Positions 30,772 through 42,626 are shown, counted from the first letter of the stretch. The stretch: 64,000 nucleotides of DNA from an uncultured Clostridium sp. (GCA_948466265.1 CAOJZU010000006.1:1-64000), one strand, 5' to 3'. The notes: generated from the letters alone by a model not told the origin. Made by a program: numbers and translations.

Positions 30772-31693
30772 TTTTTTGACCTCCTTTTTTTCCTTCAGTT
30801 GCGTCGAAGAATATATCTTCTAGGCTCTTTTCTTTTTGAGTTACATTATATATATCTATATCATTCTTTACAAGTAATTTTATAACTTCTGGTATATCCT
30901 CATAATTTGTTATTATAGATACTTTTTTATCTATAATACTAACTTCATAGTTTTCTTCTTCTAATACTTTTTTAGCAATTGTAGGATTTTTAATCTCTAT
31001 AATCGTTTGTATGCTTGAAGCATGTTCTTCTTCTTTATTTCCTATATCTTCTACTTTTACAATTTTACCTTTATTTATTACTGCAACTCTATCGCACATA
31101 AGCTCCATTTCTGTTAATATATGTGAAGATACAAATACTGCAACTTTTTCTTTTTCTGCTATATCTTTTAGTATATCCCTTAAGTGTTTTATTCCTGCTG
31201 GGTCTAGTCCATTTGTTGGTTCGTCTAGTATTAAAAGTTTTGGTGAATGCAGAAGTGTAAGGGCAAGTCCCATTCTTTGCTTCATTCCGAAGTGAATATT
31301 TAGATACTTTCATTTTTGCTGCCTCTGTCATTCCAACAAGTTCAATTATTTCGTCTATTCTTTTTTTATCTACATTTCTTAATCTCGCATATAGTTTCAA
31401 GTTGTCAATTCCTGACATATATCCATACATATCTGGATTTTCAACAATTCCGCTTGAAATTTCCATTGCTTTTTCAAATTCTTTTTTTACATCATATCCA
31501 TTTACTTTTATTTCTCCTTCGTCTATTTTTAAAAGTCCGAAGTATCATTTTTATTGTTGTAGTTTTCCCGTGCACCATTTGGTCCTAAAAAACCAAATAC
31601 TTCACCAGCTCTTACTTCTAAGTTTACATTGTCTACAACTTTATTCTTTCCAAAAAACTTGCTTAAGTTTTTTATTTCTAATATAGTTTCCAT
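30758..31693 (-). CDS. ABC transporter ATP-binding protein (3 CGG +1 sites)
   Basis: This 310-residue ATPase is of the BcrA/NatA type. The Walker A GPNGAGKTT contains the strongest single proof of the CGG rule. Its second-last Gly is encoded at in-frame CGGG (31568-31570), and without the +1 step the P-loop is destroyed. Other sites are at 31537-31539 (MILGLL) and 31287-31289 (the signature YSLGMKQR). Walker [13 protein letters not shown] and the H-loop SSHIL follow. The start ATG at 31693 gives [18 protein letters not shown] in ISSGIVE is out of phase. It partners the permease at 29281. Confidence 0.95.
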
Positions 31694-31724
31694 ATTTTTT
31701 CCCTTTCTTTAAGTCTCTATTTAC

Positions 31725-32382
31725 CTAAAACATAACAGTTTGTGTAAATCCTTCTGAATAATCTCTATACTGAAGATCTGCATATACTACTTTCCACTTT
31801 CCATCTACATTTTGAAGTGTTATTGTTTCTTCTCCTGTTTCGAAATCTGCCTGTTTTGAAAGTTCTTTATTTTCTTCGCCAGTAGTATCTAGATATTTTA
31901 CTTGTTTTTCTACTTTTGATGTGAACGTTACTGTTACTTGATCTTCATCAAATACAAATTTCTTTATCTTTTTTATTTCTTTATCAAAATTTGTTACAAC
32001 AGATGTAAAGATATCATTTTCACTTTCTAAATTACTTTTAATTGCTTCTTTTTGCATTTTTAAGCTTAAATCGTTGTCTATTACTTTTGTTTTCAATTCT
32101 TCTTCAAGTTTATCCATTTGACCGAGAAATTCTTCTTTTTAATTCTTCTCCCGCAGCCTTTTTTTGTTCTTCAGAATAGTCTTCTTTGTTATATACTTTC
32201 TGAATATTTTCCGGAAATACGCTATATTTATTAATTGTTTCTATATAGTCTTTGCATGCTGTTTCTATATTTGGTTTTTCATTGCTTCTTGAAATTTCGA
32301 CTGTAACTATGTATATTATTAATGCTACTAAGACTATTACTGTAAGTACAAGCCCTTTATTTATTTTTTTTAGTAATTTCAT
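31725..32382 (-). CDS. Membrane-anchored hypothetical protein (1 CGG +1 site)
   Basis: This 218-residue protein has one N-terminal membrane segment (residues 10-28) and a charged extracellular domain ending in a beta-rich NTF2-like stretch (GKWKVVYADLQY). The family is not recognised. The in-frame CGG at 32122-32124 (CGGT), read +1, joins the two parts as RRISGQMDKLEE. It is the first gene of the ABC-2 exporter operon and may be an accessory sensor. AAAGGAGG precedes the ATG. Confidence 0.75.
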
Positions 32383-32408
32383 GTGTGGTTCCTCCTTTAT
32401 TAGGTTTT

Positions 32409-32437
32409 ATTATATATCTATATCTTTTATTTTTCAA
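32409..32437 (-). promoter_or_regulatory. Promoter of the ABC-2 exporter operon
   Basis: TTGAAA (32432-32437), a 17-base spacer and a perfect TATAAT (32409-32414) lie just upstream of the AAAGGAGG site. Confidence 0.75.
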
Positions 32438-32540
32438 CTGATTAATAAATTTTTAAGAAAAAAGGATGAGCAAAGCAAACATAACTTCTCTTATCCTTTT
32501 CTAATAAAAATTTTTGTACATTTTCCTAAAATTATTACAT

Positions 32541-32757
32541 AAAAAAATGCCCCGCAGTTGGCCGTATACTATAGAAATTTTATGGACCTGTATATATACA
32601 GGTGGGTGCCTACCTTAATACTTCTGGGTTTCTTACATAATTCTCTTTAGCAAGCATACACGCCATATTAAGAGCTCAGGCTCCCATATCCATTACTTTG
32701 TAGGTTCTAAAATCTCTATTTTAACTACGTACCACGCAGGGATTCTATTTTTTTGTT
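32541..32757 (-). ncRNA. ssrS: 6S RNA
   Basis: The roughly 215-base minus-strand sequence is closed by a terminal stem (CCCTGC with GCGGGG) and ends GCGGGGCATTTTTTT. It contains GCCTGAGCTC, AAGAAACCCAGAAG and GTAGGCACCCACCTG, as in Firmicutes 6S RNAs. 6S RNA binds the RNA polymerase sigma-A holoenzyme by mimicking an open promoter. The terminal stem-loop and T run form the terminator. No ORF is present. The identification rests on remembered motifs and length. Confidence 0.8.
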
Positions 32758-32763
32758 ATATTT

Positions 32764-32792
32764 ATTTTAACATTTTTTATAGTGTTTTTCAA
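32764..32792 (-). promoter_or_regulatory. Promoter of 6S RNA
   Basis: TTGAAA (32787-32792), a 17-base spacer and TAAAAT (32764-32769) place the start near 32757. Confidence 0.7.
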
Positions 32793-32824
32793 GTGTTTTT
32801 TCATTTTTCATATGTCAATTTATT

Positions 32825-34494
32825 CTATTTTATGATAATTTTCTCAATAAAGTTCTTGTCTTCATTATATTGTAATTCTATTGTATAGTTTGCTGTGACA
32901 TCTATTGTATCTGTTAATGCTCCTGTATCATTTATATATGTGTTTCCATTATATTCAATTTTTACTTTTATATCTTGAATTTCATTTGACATTTTTACTT
33001 TACCAATTAGTGATCTTACAGAAGACCCTGAGTATTCACCAGCATAACTCTCGAAAGTTGCATTAAATAATTGTATTTCTAATTCACTCATATTTTCTGC
33101 TATACTAGCATTTAGCTCATCTATATTTTCTTCCTCTTTGTTGTATCCTAGCACTTCTTTCATACGTTCTATATATTCTACTGCTGAATAATCTACATTA
33201 TTATATACTATATAATAACTTGTTTCTCCTCCACTTGTTATAGAATATGCATAATCAAACATAACTGGCAATAGTAAGTCTTTTCTTGCATTTATTCCAC
33301 CATACTTACCATCTTTTGAGACTATTACAACCCCTGTATCACCAACAGTTACTACATTACTTACAACTTTTTCTGTCATTTCTTCAGTTATAACACATCC
33401 GTACTGTGTCATATTGTTCACCAGTTATTTTTTCCCCATGTTTATCAAATATATCCCATTTACCATTTGCACAAGCTGGTATTAAATTATCATATAACAT
33501 GTATTGACTCTTGGCACTATCTGTCACAAAATCTTCACTATTTATTCCAATAACATCATATTCTATATGTATAACCAACTGTTCATTAGAATCTATTACA
33601 CCAAATTTTGAGTTGCTTTCTACTAGATAGTATCCTAAAGTACTATTAAACACTTTTATATCATCATATTTTACGCTGATTTTTGTTTCGCCTGTAGAAT
33701 ATGTAATTCCTACTTTTTCACTTGAATTTGTGATTATAAATTCTTTTGGTCCTTCAAGAAACTCTATGTTATTATATCTTGGACCTATTATTTCTTCTTT
33801 AGTATTAATATTTACTACTCCAAATTTATTTGTCGAATTCTTTGATGCAACTATCATTCCATATATTAATGCCTTTTGATTATTAAAATCATCACTTAAT
33901 TTATCATATCCATATTTTTGTATATTCTCCTTATAATAAGATACTAAATATGATAATGTTTGTATTTGAAATTTATTTGTTTCCTTATCATAGTAAAATG
34001 CCGAATTAAATGCTTGCATAAATCCTTCTGAATCTATATACCATTTATTATCTATCTTTGTTACTGGTACAGTTATTTCTACATGCTCATAGTCTTCTAT
34101 GCTGTTTGGTGGAGTTTTATTTATTTGGTTTGAATTAAGATAAAATGATGTTGTTTCTGTTCCATCTTTTGCCTCTACATACATTTTTGTAGTATCTTCT
34201 GTATTTATCTTATATTCTCCATTATGTGCTTCATATCCAACTAATGGTGCTATATCTTTTATTGATATATAAATATGTCCGGTCGTCCATGAAACGGAAT
34301 GTATCTTCTGTAAATGATTCTCTCTTTCCATCAACATACAGTCCTAGCTGTGATTCTTTTATATTATTAATTACAACAACAATTGCAATTACTGCTATAA
34401 TAACAACTAGTATAAGTCCAAGTATTAATGCTGTCATTCTATTTGCTGGATTTCTCTTTTTTAACTTTACTTCTCCATCTTGCTCTATTTTCAT
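32825..34494 (-). CDS. Membrane-anchored WG-repeat protein (2 CGG +1 sites)
   Basis: This 555-residue protein has one membrane segment (residues 22-45). A copper-amine-oxidase-N-like domain follows (FRFMDDGHIYISIKDIAPL), then WG/KWG repeats such as KFGVVN, KFGVID, GKWDIFD and GKYGGIN. These are surface beta-propeller-like modules of unknown partner. In-frame CGG at 34279-34281 and 33399-33401 require +1 steps, restoring DDGHIY and DTVGCVITEE. CGG in FNSAFYY is out of phase. It follows tgt by 14 bases. Confidence 0.82.
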
Positions 34495-34508
34495 TCCATA
34501 TCCTCCTT

Positions 34509-35648
<1,140 letters not shown>

Positions 35649-36176
35649 TTAATTTTCCTCCGATTCTTTTTCTTCTGGTTTCTCTATCTCTTCTTGTTCT
35701 TTTTTTATTTCTATCAATTCTGATGTGCAATGGCTACATCTCACTGCTTTATATGGTATTTCTGATAAGCAGTAAGGGCATATTTTTGTACTTGGCTCTA
35801 CTTTTTCTACCTTTTCTTCTTTCTTCTTTGATTTTTTTCTTATTTTACTCATTGCATCTATATTAAGTTTTTCTAACTTTTTGTTTATTTTATTTATATA
35901 TTTTATTGCTAGGAAAATTGAAAATGCTATAACAAAAAAATTAATAAGAGCATTTACAAAAGAGCCTATTCCTATTTCTGCAACTCCCTCTCCAATAACT
36001 ATTTTCCACTCTGAATAATCTATATTTCCTGTAAATATTGCTGTAAATGGCATTATTATGTCATTTACAAGAGAGTTTACTATTTTTTGAAAAGCACCTC
36101 CTATTACAACACCTACTGCCAAATCCATTGCATTACCTTTCATTGCAAATTCTTTAAATTCTTTAATAAGTGACAT
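35649..36176 (-). CDS. mscL: Large-conductance mechanosensitive channel with zinc ribbon
   Basis: Residues 1-95 are MscL, with the pore helix ([19 protein letters not shown]) and second helix ([20 protein letters not shown]). It opens under membrane tension. A Lys/Glu linker then leads to a zinc ribbon (CPYC and CSHC) and an acidic tail, giving 175 residues, about 40 more than usual. The start at 36176 follows AGAGGTG. It is intact; the CGG near the end (ESEEN) is out of phase. It sits three bases upstream of tgt. Confidence 0.9.
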   Translation of the reverse strand: MSLIKEFKEFAMKGNAMDLAVGVVIGGAFQKIVNSLVNDIIMPFTAIFTGNIDYSEWKIVIGEGVAEIGIGSFVNALINFFVIAFSIFLAIKYINKINKKLEKLNIDAMSKIRKKSKKKEEKVEKVEPSTKICPYCLSEIPYKAVRCSHCTSELIEIKKEQEEIEKPEEKESEEN

Positions 36177-36195
36177 TTTTCGCACCTCTTATCTA

Positions 36196-36235
36196 AAAAT
36201 AGCGCTAGAGTTTTTGCCACACTAGCGCTTTTTAT
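36196..36235 (-). terminator. Terminator of rplU-rpmA
   Basis: AGCGCTAG and CTAGCGCT form a stem followed by ATTTTTA on the minus strand, just after rpmA. Confidence 0.75.
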
Positions 36236-36241
36236 TATATA

Positions 36242-36502
36242 TTAATTTTCTTCTGGGTAAACACTAACTTTCTTTTTGTCTTTACCTAATCTTTCAAATT
36301 TAACAGTTCCATTTACTAATGCGTATAAAGTATCGTCGCTTCCGATTCCAACATTAGTTCCTGGATGTATTTTTGTTCCTCTTTGTCTCATTAGGATATT
36401 TCCTGCAAGAACAAATTGTCCATCTGCTCTTTTTACCCCAAGACGTTTAGACTCACTGTCTCTACCGTTCTTAACACTACCTTGCCCCTTTTTATGTGCC
36501 AT
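36242..36502 (-). CDS. rpmA: 50S ribosomal protein L27, 86 aa
   Basis: L27 lies at the peptidyl-transferase centre. The sequence starts [16 protein letters not shown], the short mature form. Most Firmicutes L27 proteins carry an N-terminal extension removed by the Prp protease. That extension is absent here, and no prp gene lies between rplU and rpmA. It is intact; CGG in KNGRD and VGIGSD is out of phase. Confidence 0.97.
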   Translation of the reverse strand: MAHKKGQGSVKNGRDSESKRLGVKRADGQFVLAGNILMRQRGTKIHPGTNVGIGSDDTLYALVNGTVKFERLGKDKKKVSVYPEEN

Positions 36503-36542
36503 GGTACTCTCTCCTTTCTAAATGTTTATATCTTTTTAGAAA

Positions 36543-36965
36543 TTATGCTTCTTTTTTAGCTGTTTCTTTTTTTGCAGTCTCTTTTTTAGCTACTGGTTTC
36601 TTCTCTGTTTTTTCAGCTTTAGCTACTGGTTCAGCTTTTTCAGCCTTTTCTGCTGCTACTTTTATAGTTGTAATTTCTACTTTTGTGTATGGTTGTCTAT
36701 GACCTTGTTTTCTTCTATAATTCTTTTTAGCTTTATATTTGAAAACGATGATTTTTTTACCTTTACCATGTGCTACAACTTTACCTTCAACTGCTGCACC
36801 TTTAACATAAGGAGTACCTACCTCTATTTTCTTATCATCTGATATTAAGATAACTTTGTCGAATTTTACTTTTTTTCCTTCTTCGTCATCTAATTTTTCA
36901 AAAAATACTACGTCTCCTTTTGATACCTTATATTGCTTACCACAAGCTTCAATTATTGCGTACAT
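36543..36965 (-). CDS. rplU: 50S ribosomal protein L21 with Lys/Ala-rich tail, 140 aa
   Basis: The L21 core ([39 protein letters not shown]) is followed by about 40 extra residues rich in Ala, Lys and Glu, with repeated KKETA units. Typical L21 is near 100 residues. There is no CGG at all. It is the first gene of the rplU-rpmA pair, separated by 40 bases with no prp gene. Confidence 0.95.
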   Translation of the reverse strand: MYAIIEACGKQYKVSKGDVVFFEKLDDEEGKKVKFDKVILISDDKKIEVGTPYVKGAAVEGKVVAHGKGKKIIVFKYKAKKNYRRKQGHRQPYTKVEITTIKVAAEKAEKAEPVAKAEKTEKKPVAKKETAKKETAKKEA

Positions 36966-37070
36966 TGCAAATAAGCACCTCCCTTTTTCGTATACTCGCT
37001 AACCTTAAAATTTAGGTACCCAAACTTAATTAGGCTTTATGAACCTTGACTTATGCGGTTACAGTTAATT
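36966..37070 (-). ncRNA. Probable L21 leader (ribosomal protein autoregulatory RNA)
   Basis: The conserved-looking leader contains AACCGCATAAGTCAAGG and GGGTACC and ends in GGGAGGTGC before the start, resembling L21 leaders upstream of rplU in Firmicutes. The assignment is by position and general motif. Confidence 0.5.
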
Positions 37071-37099
37071 ATTTTAACATATCTACCTATATTTGTCAA
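37071..37099 (-). promoter_or_regulatory. Promoter of rplU
   Basis: TTGACA (37094-37099), a 17-base spacer and TAAAAT (37071-37076) lie on the minus strand. Confidence 0.75.
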
Positions 37100-37102
37100 T
37101 AT

Positions 37103-38356
37103 TTAACTATAATTTTCTTGTTGCATTCTTATTTTTATTCTATTCCATACATCATTAGTTTTTAAATATTCTTTATAGTGTTTCTGCACATCCTCATCAT
37201 ATTTATCAAGTTCTCCTACTAAACATAGAAAATCATTATTTGGAAATATTTTATCTATTTTCTCTATGCTATTTTTCAGTTTTTCCTTTGCAATCTCTAT
37301 ATCTTTCAAATATGTATTTCTTTGCATAATATACATAAGAAGCGGTTTATATTTTATCCATCCTATTGAAGCTTTTAAAAACCTTTCTCCTATCGCTTCA
37401 TCATTTAATGATGGTTTTTCAAATCTTTTTGGAAATTTTCCTTTTACAATTCCGGTATATTTTAAAAAGCTATCATGGAAATGATATGTAGGAACTTTTA
37501 CAACCTTTGCCTCCGAAAGCAAAGTACAAAAGAATGTATCTTCTCCTCTTGCAAATGGTGGATTGTAGAAGGCTGGAATTTTGTCTATATGTGTAAGATT
37601 TATACATATTCCAGATCCAAATAACCATGATTTTATACCTACATGTTTTAGTACTATTTTGTCTTTTCCTTCTGTTATATCTGTTTCTGCAAATGCCATC
37701 CAATTATCTTGTTCCATATTCTTTTTTATTTTTTCCCAATTTACAGCTTCATTACTAACTGCATCTATGTATTCTTTAAAGTCTTGTTCTTTTACTTCGT
37801 CTTTTCCAAATTCTATATATGGTACTGGAGACATATTCCCACATCTATGTCCTACTGTAACATCTGAATATGGTATAACATTTAAGTGTTCAAGTAAATT
37901 TTCTTGTTTCTTCCAAATTATTTCTTTTCCTTCACCTTTAACGTTAGCATAAGGATATTCATCATCATCCCAAAAAAGTAAATAATCTATTTTCCTCTTA
38001 AGTGCAAAATACATAATTGCGTTTCTTGCTCTTGCATATCCTGTGCCTAATATTAAATTTACCTCACTTTTACTTAAATTATATCTTGATTTTAGAATTT
38101 TCTTTTCTTCTTCAATATCTTCTGGAGTTATATATTTTATATGTATTTTTCTATAAACATCATCTTTAAGTGTATAAAAATCTTTTCTTTCTGTATTCTG
38201 ATATTCCAAATCATATAGTATAAATATTGTAAGGTGAACTTCTTCTGGATAGTCTTTTAATTGCTCTATCATATCTTTATAACAATTATTTATAATGTTG
38301 CATATATTAGTTCTTCCTGTTAAAAAACCTATTCCAAATTCTACTGGTTTTGCCAT
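37103..38356 (-). CDS. Glycosyltransferase-like protein (GT2/GT-A fold), 417 aa
   Basis: The GT-A metal site is visible as LLFWDDDEYPY, preceded by ARARNAIMYFAL. The remainder has FGSGICINL and ARGEDTFFCTLL. The donor and acceptor are unknown. The start at 38356 is chosen because AAAGGA lies about ten bases upstream, inside a longer open frame that begins at 38407. It is intact; CGG in YTGIV and LLSEAK is out of phase. It stands alone. Confidence 0.75.
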   Translation of the reverse strand: MAKPVEFGIGFLTGRTNICNIINNCYKDMIEQLKDYPEEVHLTIFILYDLEYQNTERKDFYTLKDDVYRKIHIKYITPEDIEEEKKILKSRYNLSKSEVNLILGTGYARARNAIMYFALKRKIDYLLFWDDDEYPYANVKGEGKEIIWKKQENLLEHLNVIPYSDVTVGHRCGNMSPVPYIEFGKDEVKEQDFKEYIDAVSNEAVNWEKIKKNMEQDNWMAFAETDITEGKDKIVLKHVGIKSWLFGSGICINLTHIDKIPAFYNPPFARGEDTFFCTLLSEAKVVKVPTYHFHDSFLKYTGIVKGKFPKRFEKPSLNDEAIGERFLKASIGWIKYKPLLMYIMQRNTYLKDIEIAKEKLKNSIEKIDKIFPNNDFLCLVGELDKYDEDVQKHYKEYLKTNDVWNRIKIRMQQENYS

Positions 38357-38598
38357 TCTTTCACATTCCTTTATCTTTAATAATCTAAAATACTGCTTTT
38401 TAAGCACAAAGATATATTGACACAGAAATTTTTACATTAACTTACTGTGCAATATTTACATTTTTTTATATAATTCCAGAGTATTATAGCATAACATAAT
38501 TTTTTTTGCAAGTTTTTAATTTTTATTTAAGAATTATATTGAATTTATTTGTTTTTTGATATATGATATAAATATTATTATACAAAGGAGGAAGTTTT

Positions 38599-39486
38599 AT
38601 GGCAAAAAATGATGTAAATAAGGATGTAAATAAAACAAATAGTAAAACTACTAAAGTTAGTAGTGAAAAAAGAACTTCTGCTAATAAAAAAATAGAGAAC
38701 TCAAAAAAAGTTACAGAAAAAAAAGAAATAACTCCAAAGAAAAGTTCTACATCCAAAAAGTCTACTGCAAAAAAAAGTACAGTAGCTCAAAAAACTGTCG
38801 CTCCTAAGAAGAGTTCTTTAAATAAAAAATCAGAAACTATTAAAAAGACTTCTTCAAGAAAAACTTCTTCTAAATCTACTGCAAAATCTATGATTGCAGA
38901 ATATTACGATTTACCTTATAGATATAATCAAACTATAGTTAAAATTCTAGCTCAAACTCCAACTACTCTATTTATTTACTGGGATATTTCAGATGAAGAT
39001 AGGAACTCTTTAGTTAAAATATATGGTGATAGTTTCTTTAATGATACAAGACCTATTCTTTTGGTTCATAATTTAACTCATGATTATACATTTGAAATAG
39101 AGATAAATGATTTTGCAAATAGTTGGTATATAAGAACTGTAGAGCCTGATTGTACATATACTATAGAACTTGGTAGAAAATTTAATAGTAATTCAGATGA
39201 ATATATCTACATTAATTCTTCAAATAATATGGTATCTCCAAATAACCATATATTATTTGAAAATGCAGACTTAGGTAATGTTTTATTTAGAAATGTAAAA
39301 ACAAATAAACTTTCTTCTAAAAATTTTGGAGATTTAAGCTTTATAAATAATATAGATAAATTATATGGAAATATTTATGATGTATATAGTGCTTTGTATA
39401 ATAATGGAGAATTAGATGACTTAAGCTCACCTTCTTCTGGAGAGTTTTATTTAGATCAAAAGAAAGAGGAAAATACAAATGACTAA
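38599..39486 (+). CDS. DUF4912 protein with Lys/Ser-rich N-terminus, 295 aa
   Basis: Residues 1-95 are a low-complexity basic tail of Lys, Ser and Thr. Residues 105-220 form a DUF4912 domain (LPYRYNQTIVKILAQTP, IYWDISDED). DUF4912 genes commonly sit next to GH57/DUF1957 glucan enzymes, as here, where the stop overlaps the next start by eight bases. AAAGGAGGA precedes the ATG. No CGG is present. A carbohydrate-related role is inferred from the neighbour. Confidence 0.82.
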   Translation: MAKNDVNKDVNKTNSKTTKVSSEKRTSANKKIENSKKVTEKKEITPKKSSTSKKSTAKKSTVAQKTVAPKKSSLNKKSETIKKTSSRKTSSKSTAKSMIAEYYDLPYRYNQTIVKILAQTPTTLFIYWDISDEDRNSLVKIYGDSFFNDTRPILLVHNLTHDYTFEIEINDFANSWYIRTVEPDCTYTIELGRKFNSNSDEYIYINSSNNMVSPNNHILFENADLGNVLFRNVKTNKLSSKNFGDLSFINNIDKLYGNIYDVYSALYNNGELDDLSSPSSGEFYLDQKKEENTND

Positions 39487-41075
39487 TAATCCAAAAGGAT
39501 ATGTAAGTTTTATATTACATGCACATTTACCTTTTGTGCATCACCCTGAAAGTGAAAATTATTTAGAGGAAGAATGGCTTTTTGAAGCAATTTCCGAAAC
39601 ATATATACCATTACTTATAAATTTTAAGAAATTAGAGGAGGAAAAAGTTGACTTTAGAATAACTATGTCTCTTACTCCTCCTCTTCTTTCTATGCTTGCA
39701 AGCCCTCTTCTTCAAAAAAGATATATTAAATATCTAAATAAGCATATTGAACTTTGTAAAAAGGAAGTAATTCGTACTAAAGATAATTCTAGATTAAATG
39801 ATTTATCTAAATATTATTTAGATAGATATAGCAAGGATCTACATATTTTTAGAGATATTTATAATTGTAATATAATCCAAGGTTTTAAATATTTCCAAGA
39901 TATAGGTGTTTTGGAAATAATAACTTGTGGCGCAACTCACCGGATACTTCCCTATTTTATATACTAATCAAAAAACTATTAAGGCACAAATTGCAGTTCG
40001 GTGTGCAAACTTATGAGAAATATTTAGGAAGAAAACCTCGTGGAATTTGGCTTCCTGAATGTGGATATGTGCCAGAGGCTGATAAATATTTAAAAGAGTT
40101 TGGTATAGAATATATTATAACTGAATCTCATGGAATTCTTTATTCAAATCCAATACCTGTTTATGGTACTTTTTCACCTATTGTATCTCCTGGTGGTGTT
40201 ATTGCTTTTGGACGTGACCTAGAATCTTCAAGGCAAGTTTGGAGTTCAGTTTGTGGTTATCCTGGCGATTACAATTATCGTGAATTTTATAGAGATATTG
40301 GATATGATGCTGATTATGAATATATAAAGCCTTATATTGCTCATGATGGTGTTAGAGTAAATACTGGTATCAAATATCATCGAATTACTGGAAAAACTGA
40401 AGATAAAGATTTGTATAATGTAAGATGGGCAATGGATTCTGCTGAAAAGCAAGCAGGACACTTTTTCGATTCTAGAGAAGAACAAATTTCAAATCTTGCT
40501 GGATTTATGAATACACCACCTATCATTCTTTGTCCTTATGATGCAGAACTTTTTGGTCATTGGTGGTATGAAGGTCCTTACTGGCTATATGTTTTGTTTA
40601 AAAAAATTTATTATGATAAATGCAATTTTAAATTAATAACTCCTGGAGAATATATTGATAGATTTCCTGAAATGCAAGAATGTACTCCTTGTCGTTCTAG
40701 TTGGGGAGCCAATCGGATATAGTGAAGTATGGCTCAATGAACTTAATGATTACGTGATCCGTCATCTTCATAGGATTCGGTGATAAAATGGTAGAACTTG
40801 CAAATATTTTTAAAGATGAAACTGATACCCTAAAAATTTCAGCTTTAAATCAATGTGCAAGAGAACTACTTCTTGCTCAAAGTAGCGATTGGAATTTTAT
40901 TATAACAAATGGAACTATGGTAGATTATGCAAAAAGGCGTATAAAAGACCATGTTGGTAGATTTACTAAATTATATAACCAGTTAAAGATGAATACTATT
41001 GATAAAGAATTTTTAAAAGATATATCAGAAAAAGATGCTATTTTTCCTGATATTGATTATAAAATATATATATAG
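39479..41075 (+). CDS. GH57/DUF1957 1,4-alpha-glucan branching-type enzyme (4 CGG +1 sites)
   Basis: This 530-residue protein has the GH57 catalytic nucleophile region GIWLPECGY, the acid region CPYDAELFGHWW and the C-terminal DUF1957 segment. It builds alpha-1,6 branches in glucan and partners the phosphorylase at 53.3 kb. In-frame CGG begins at 39941, 39999, 40714 and 40778. The +1 steps restore CGATHGYFPIL, IAVGVQTYEKY, WGANGYSEVWLNE and HLHRIGDKMVELA, all conserved in the family. The 19-, 238- and 21-codon spacings between sites are exact. Confidence 0.93.
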
Positions 41076-41197
41076 TTAATATAAATTAATCAAAATACAA
41101 GCTCGCAAAAGACTTCTTTAGAATAAGATAATGTATAAACCTATTTTTTTGAGGGATAATACATTTAAAACACAAATTCAAAAGGAGGTCTTTTTTT

Positions 41198-42043
41198 GTG
41201 AAGTCGTTATGCATAAAAGAAAATAATAGCGAAGTAATTAGCTTCATAAATGATAAGCTTTCAAAATTAGACCTAAATTCATTATTTGTTAAAAATACTG
41301 AATTTAAGATATACAAAAATATAATTTTGCATTCCAAAATGGAAGATATAGAAACGTTTTATGATAAGATTTCTTCTATATTAACTGATACTATAATTTA
41401 TTTTTATCAAAGAAAACTTTTGAAGAGAATTTTAGAATATAATTATTTTTACTTTAATTCGCTAGAAAAAAAGAAAATCATAGAATTTGCTATGTCTTTT
41501 ATTGAAAGTGACATTATAACTGAGGAAGATAATTTCTTCGCAGTTTACACTTCAGTACTGGATTATATAAAAACAAATAAGTCTATTGTTTTAGAGGGAT
41601 TTGTAAATTTTAGACTTTCAAATTATATGAAAAACTTAGATTATATAATAGATATTGCTGTAAACAAGTTTATAACTGATAAAGAATATTTAGAGTTTGT
41701 AAATATGCTAAAACTATATATTACACTTACTCCATCTAAAGCTTCTTTAACTCATTTAGTATACTTTGGTGGAGAAAGTATTTTACTTGATAAAGATAAA
41801 AAAATTATACCATTAGATGATGATAGTTTTAATATGAAATATTTATCTGATATAAGTTTTTCTTCAAATGATTATGCACTAAATGCTTTATTAAGCATGC
41901 CACCTAAGAAGCTTGTAATTCATTTGATGGACAAAAATTCTAATGATGAGTTTATTAATACTCTAAAGCTTATTTTTGAAAACAAATATGAAATTTGTTC
42001 TTCATGCGAGTTATGTAGGTTATATAAGATTGGGTTTAATTAG
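41198..42043 (+). CDS. YtxC-like putative sporulation protein, 281 aa
   Basis: The sequence resembles the YtxC family of Firmicutes: helical, with a central SFIESDIITEEDNFF-like region and a C-terminal IFENKYEICSSCELC with a Cys pair. The start is GTG behind AAAGGAGG. There are no membrane segments and no CGG. It converges with the HAD gene with which it overlaps by eight bases. The function is unknown; a sporulation link is known only for the family name. Confidence 0.65.
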   Translation: MKSLCIKENNSEVISFINDKLSKLDLNSLFVKNTEFKIYKNIILHSKMEDIETFYDKISSILTDTIIYFYQRKLLKRILEYNYFYFNSLEKKKIIEFAMSFIESDIITEEDNFFAVYTSVLDYIKTNKSIVLEGFVNFRLSNYMKNLDYIIDIAVNKFITDKEYLEFVNMLKLYITLTPSKASLTHLVYFGGESILLDKDKKIIPLDDDSFNMKYLSDISFSSNDYALNALLSMPPKKLVIHLMDKNSNDEFINTLKLIFENKYEICSSCELCRLYKIGFN

Positions 42044-42626
42044 ATAAGTTAGACTTCTTTATAATATTTTTAATCACATCATATACTTCATTCCATGTAT
42101 TTACTTTTATAATGTTATTTCCAATACAATTAACATTGTATATCTCTTCAAATGCAATTACTGGTATGATTTGAGATACTGCTTTTATATTTTGTGGTTC
42201 ATCATCTATTAAAACATCTATATTATTATCAATGCAAAATTGTTTTTTGTCTTTTTGAATTATTAACTCGTCATACTCAACACTATTTTTCTTCAAATAT
42301 TTTTGTGTTATTTCATATATATTTGTAGAACCGATTTGTTTCCTTGCTGTTATGATATAAATAGTATTACCTTCTTGTTTTAATCTATGAATAATTCTAT
42401 TAGCATTTTCTTTTAATTTTGCTTTCTCTCTTGCTTCATTTAAATATTTTATACAAAAATCTATTTTTTCTCTTTCTGTCCATTCATATAAGTTTGCAAC
42501 TGCAAACCCTTTTTCATTCATAAGTAAATTTCTTTTTATAACATTCTCGTTATATTCTTTACAATATATTTTTAATACTTCTAATAAATCTGTTATTGTA
42601 TTATCTAAATCAATTCCTATCTTCAT
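42036..42626 (-). CDS. HAD-family 5'-nucleotidase-like phosphatase, 196 aa
   Basis: HAD motif I is MKIGIDLDNTITD, motif II IYIITARK, and motif IV VLIDDEPQN. This fits 5'(3')-deoxyribonucleotidase-like (NT5C) proteins. It would dephosphorylate a nucleotide or small phosphate. It is intact; CGG in KQIGSTN is out of phase. Confidence 0.78.
   Translation of the reverse strand: MKIGIDLDNTITDLLEVLKIYCKEYNENVIKRNLLMNEKGFAVANLYEWTEREKIDFCIKYLNEAREKAKLKENANRIIHRLKQEGNTIYIITARKQIGSTNIYEITQKYLKKNSVEYDELIIQKDKKQFCIDNNIDVLIDDEPQNIKAVSQIIPVIAFEEIYNVNCIGNNIIKVNTWNEVYDVIKNIIKKSNLSN

Noticed and set aside
32541..32757. A tmRNA or SRP RNA identity for the non-coding RNA
   Set aside because: It lacks a tRNA-like domain with a tag peptide frame and the SRP tetraloop motifs. 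Its terminal stem and length fit 6S RNA better.
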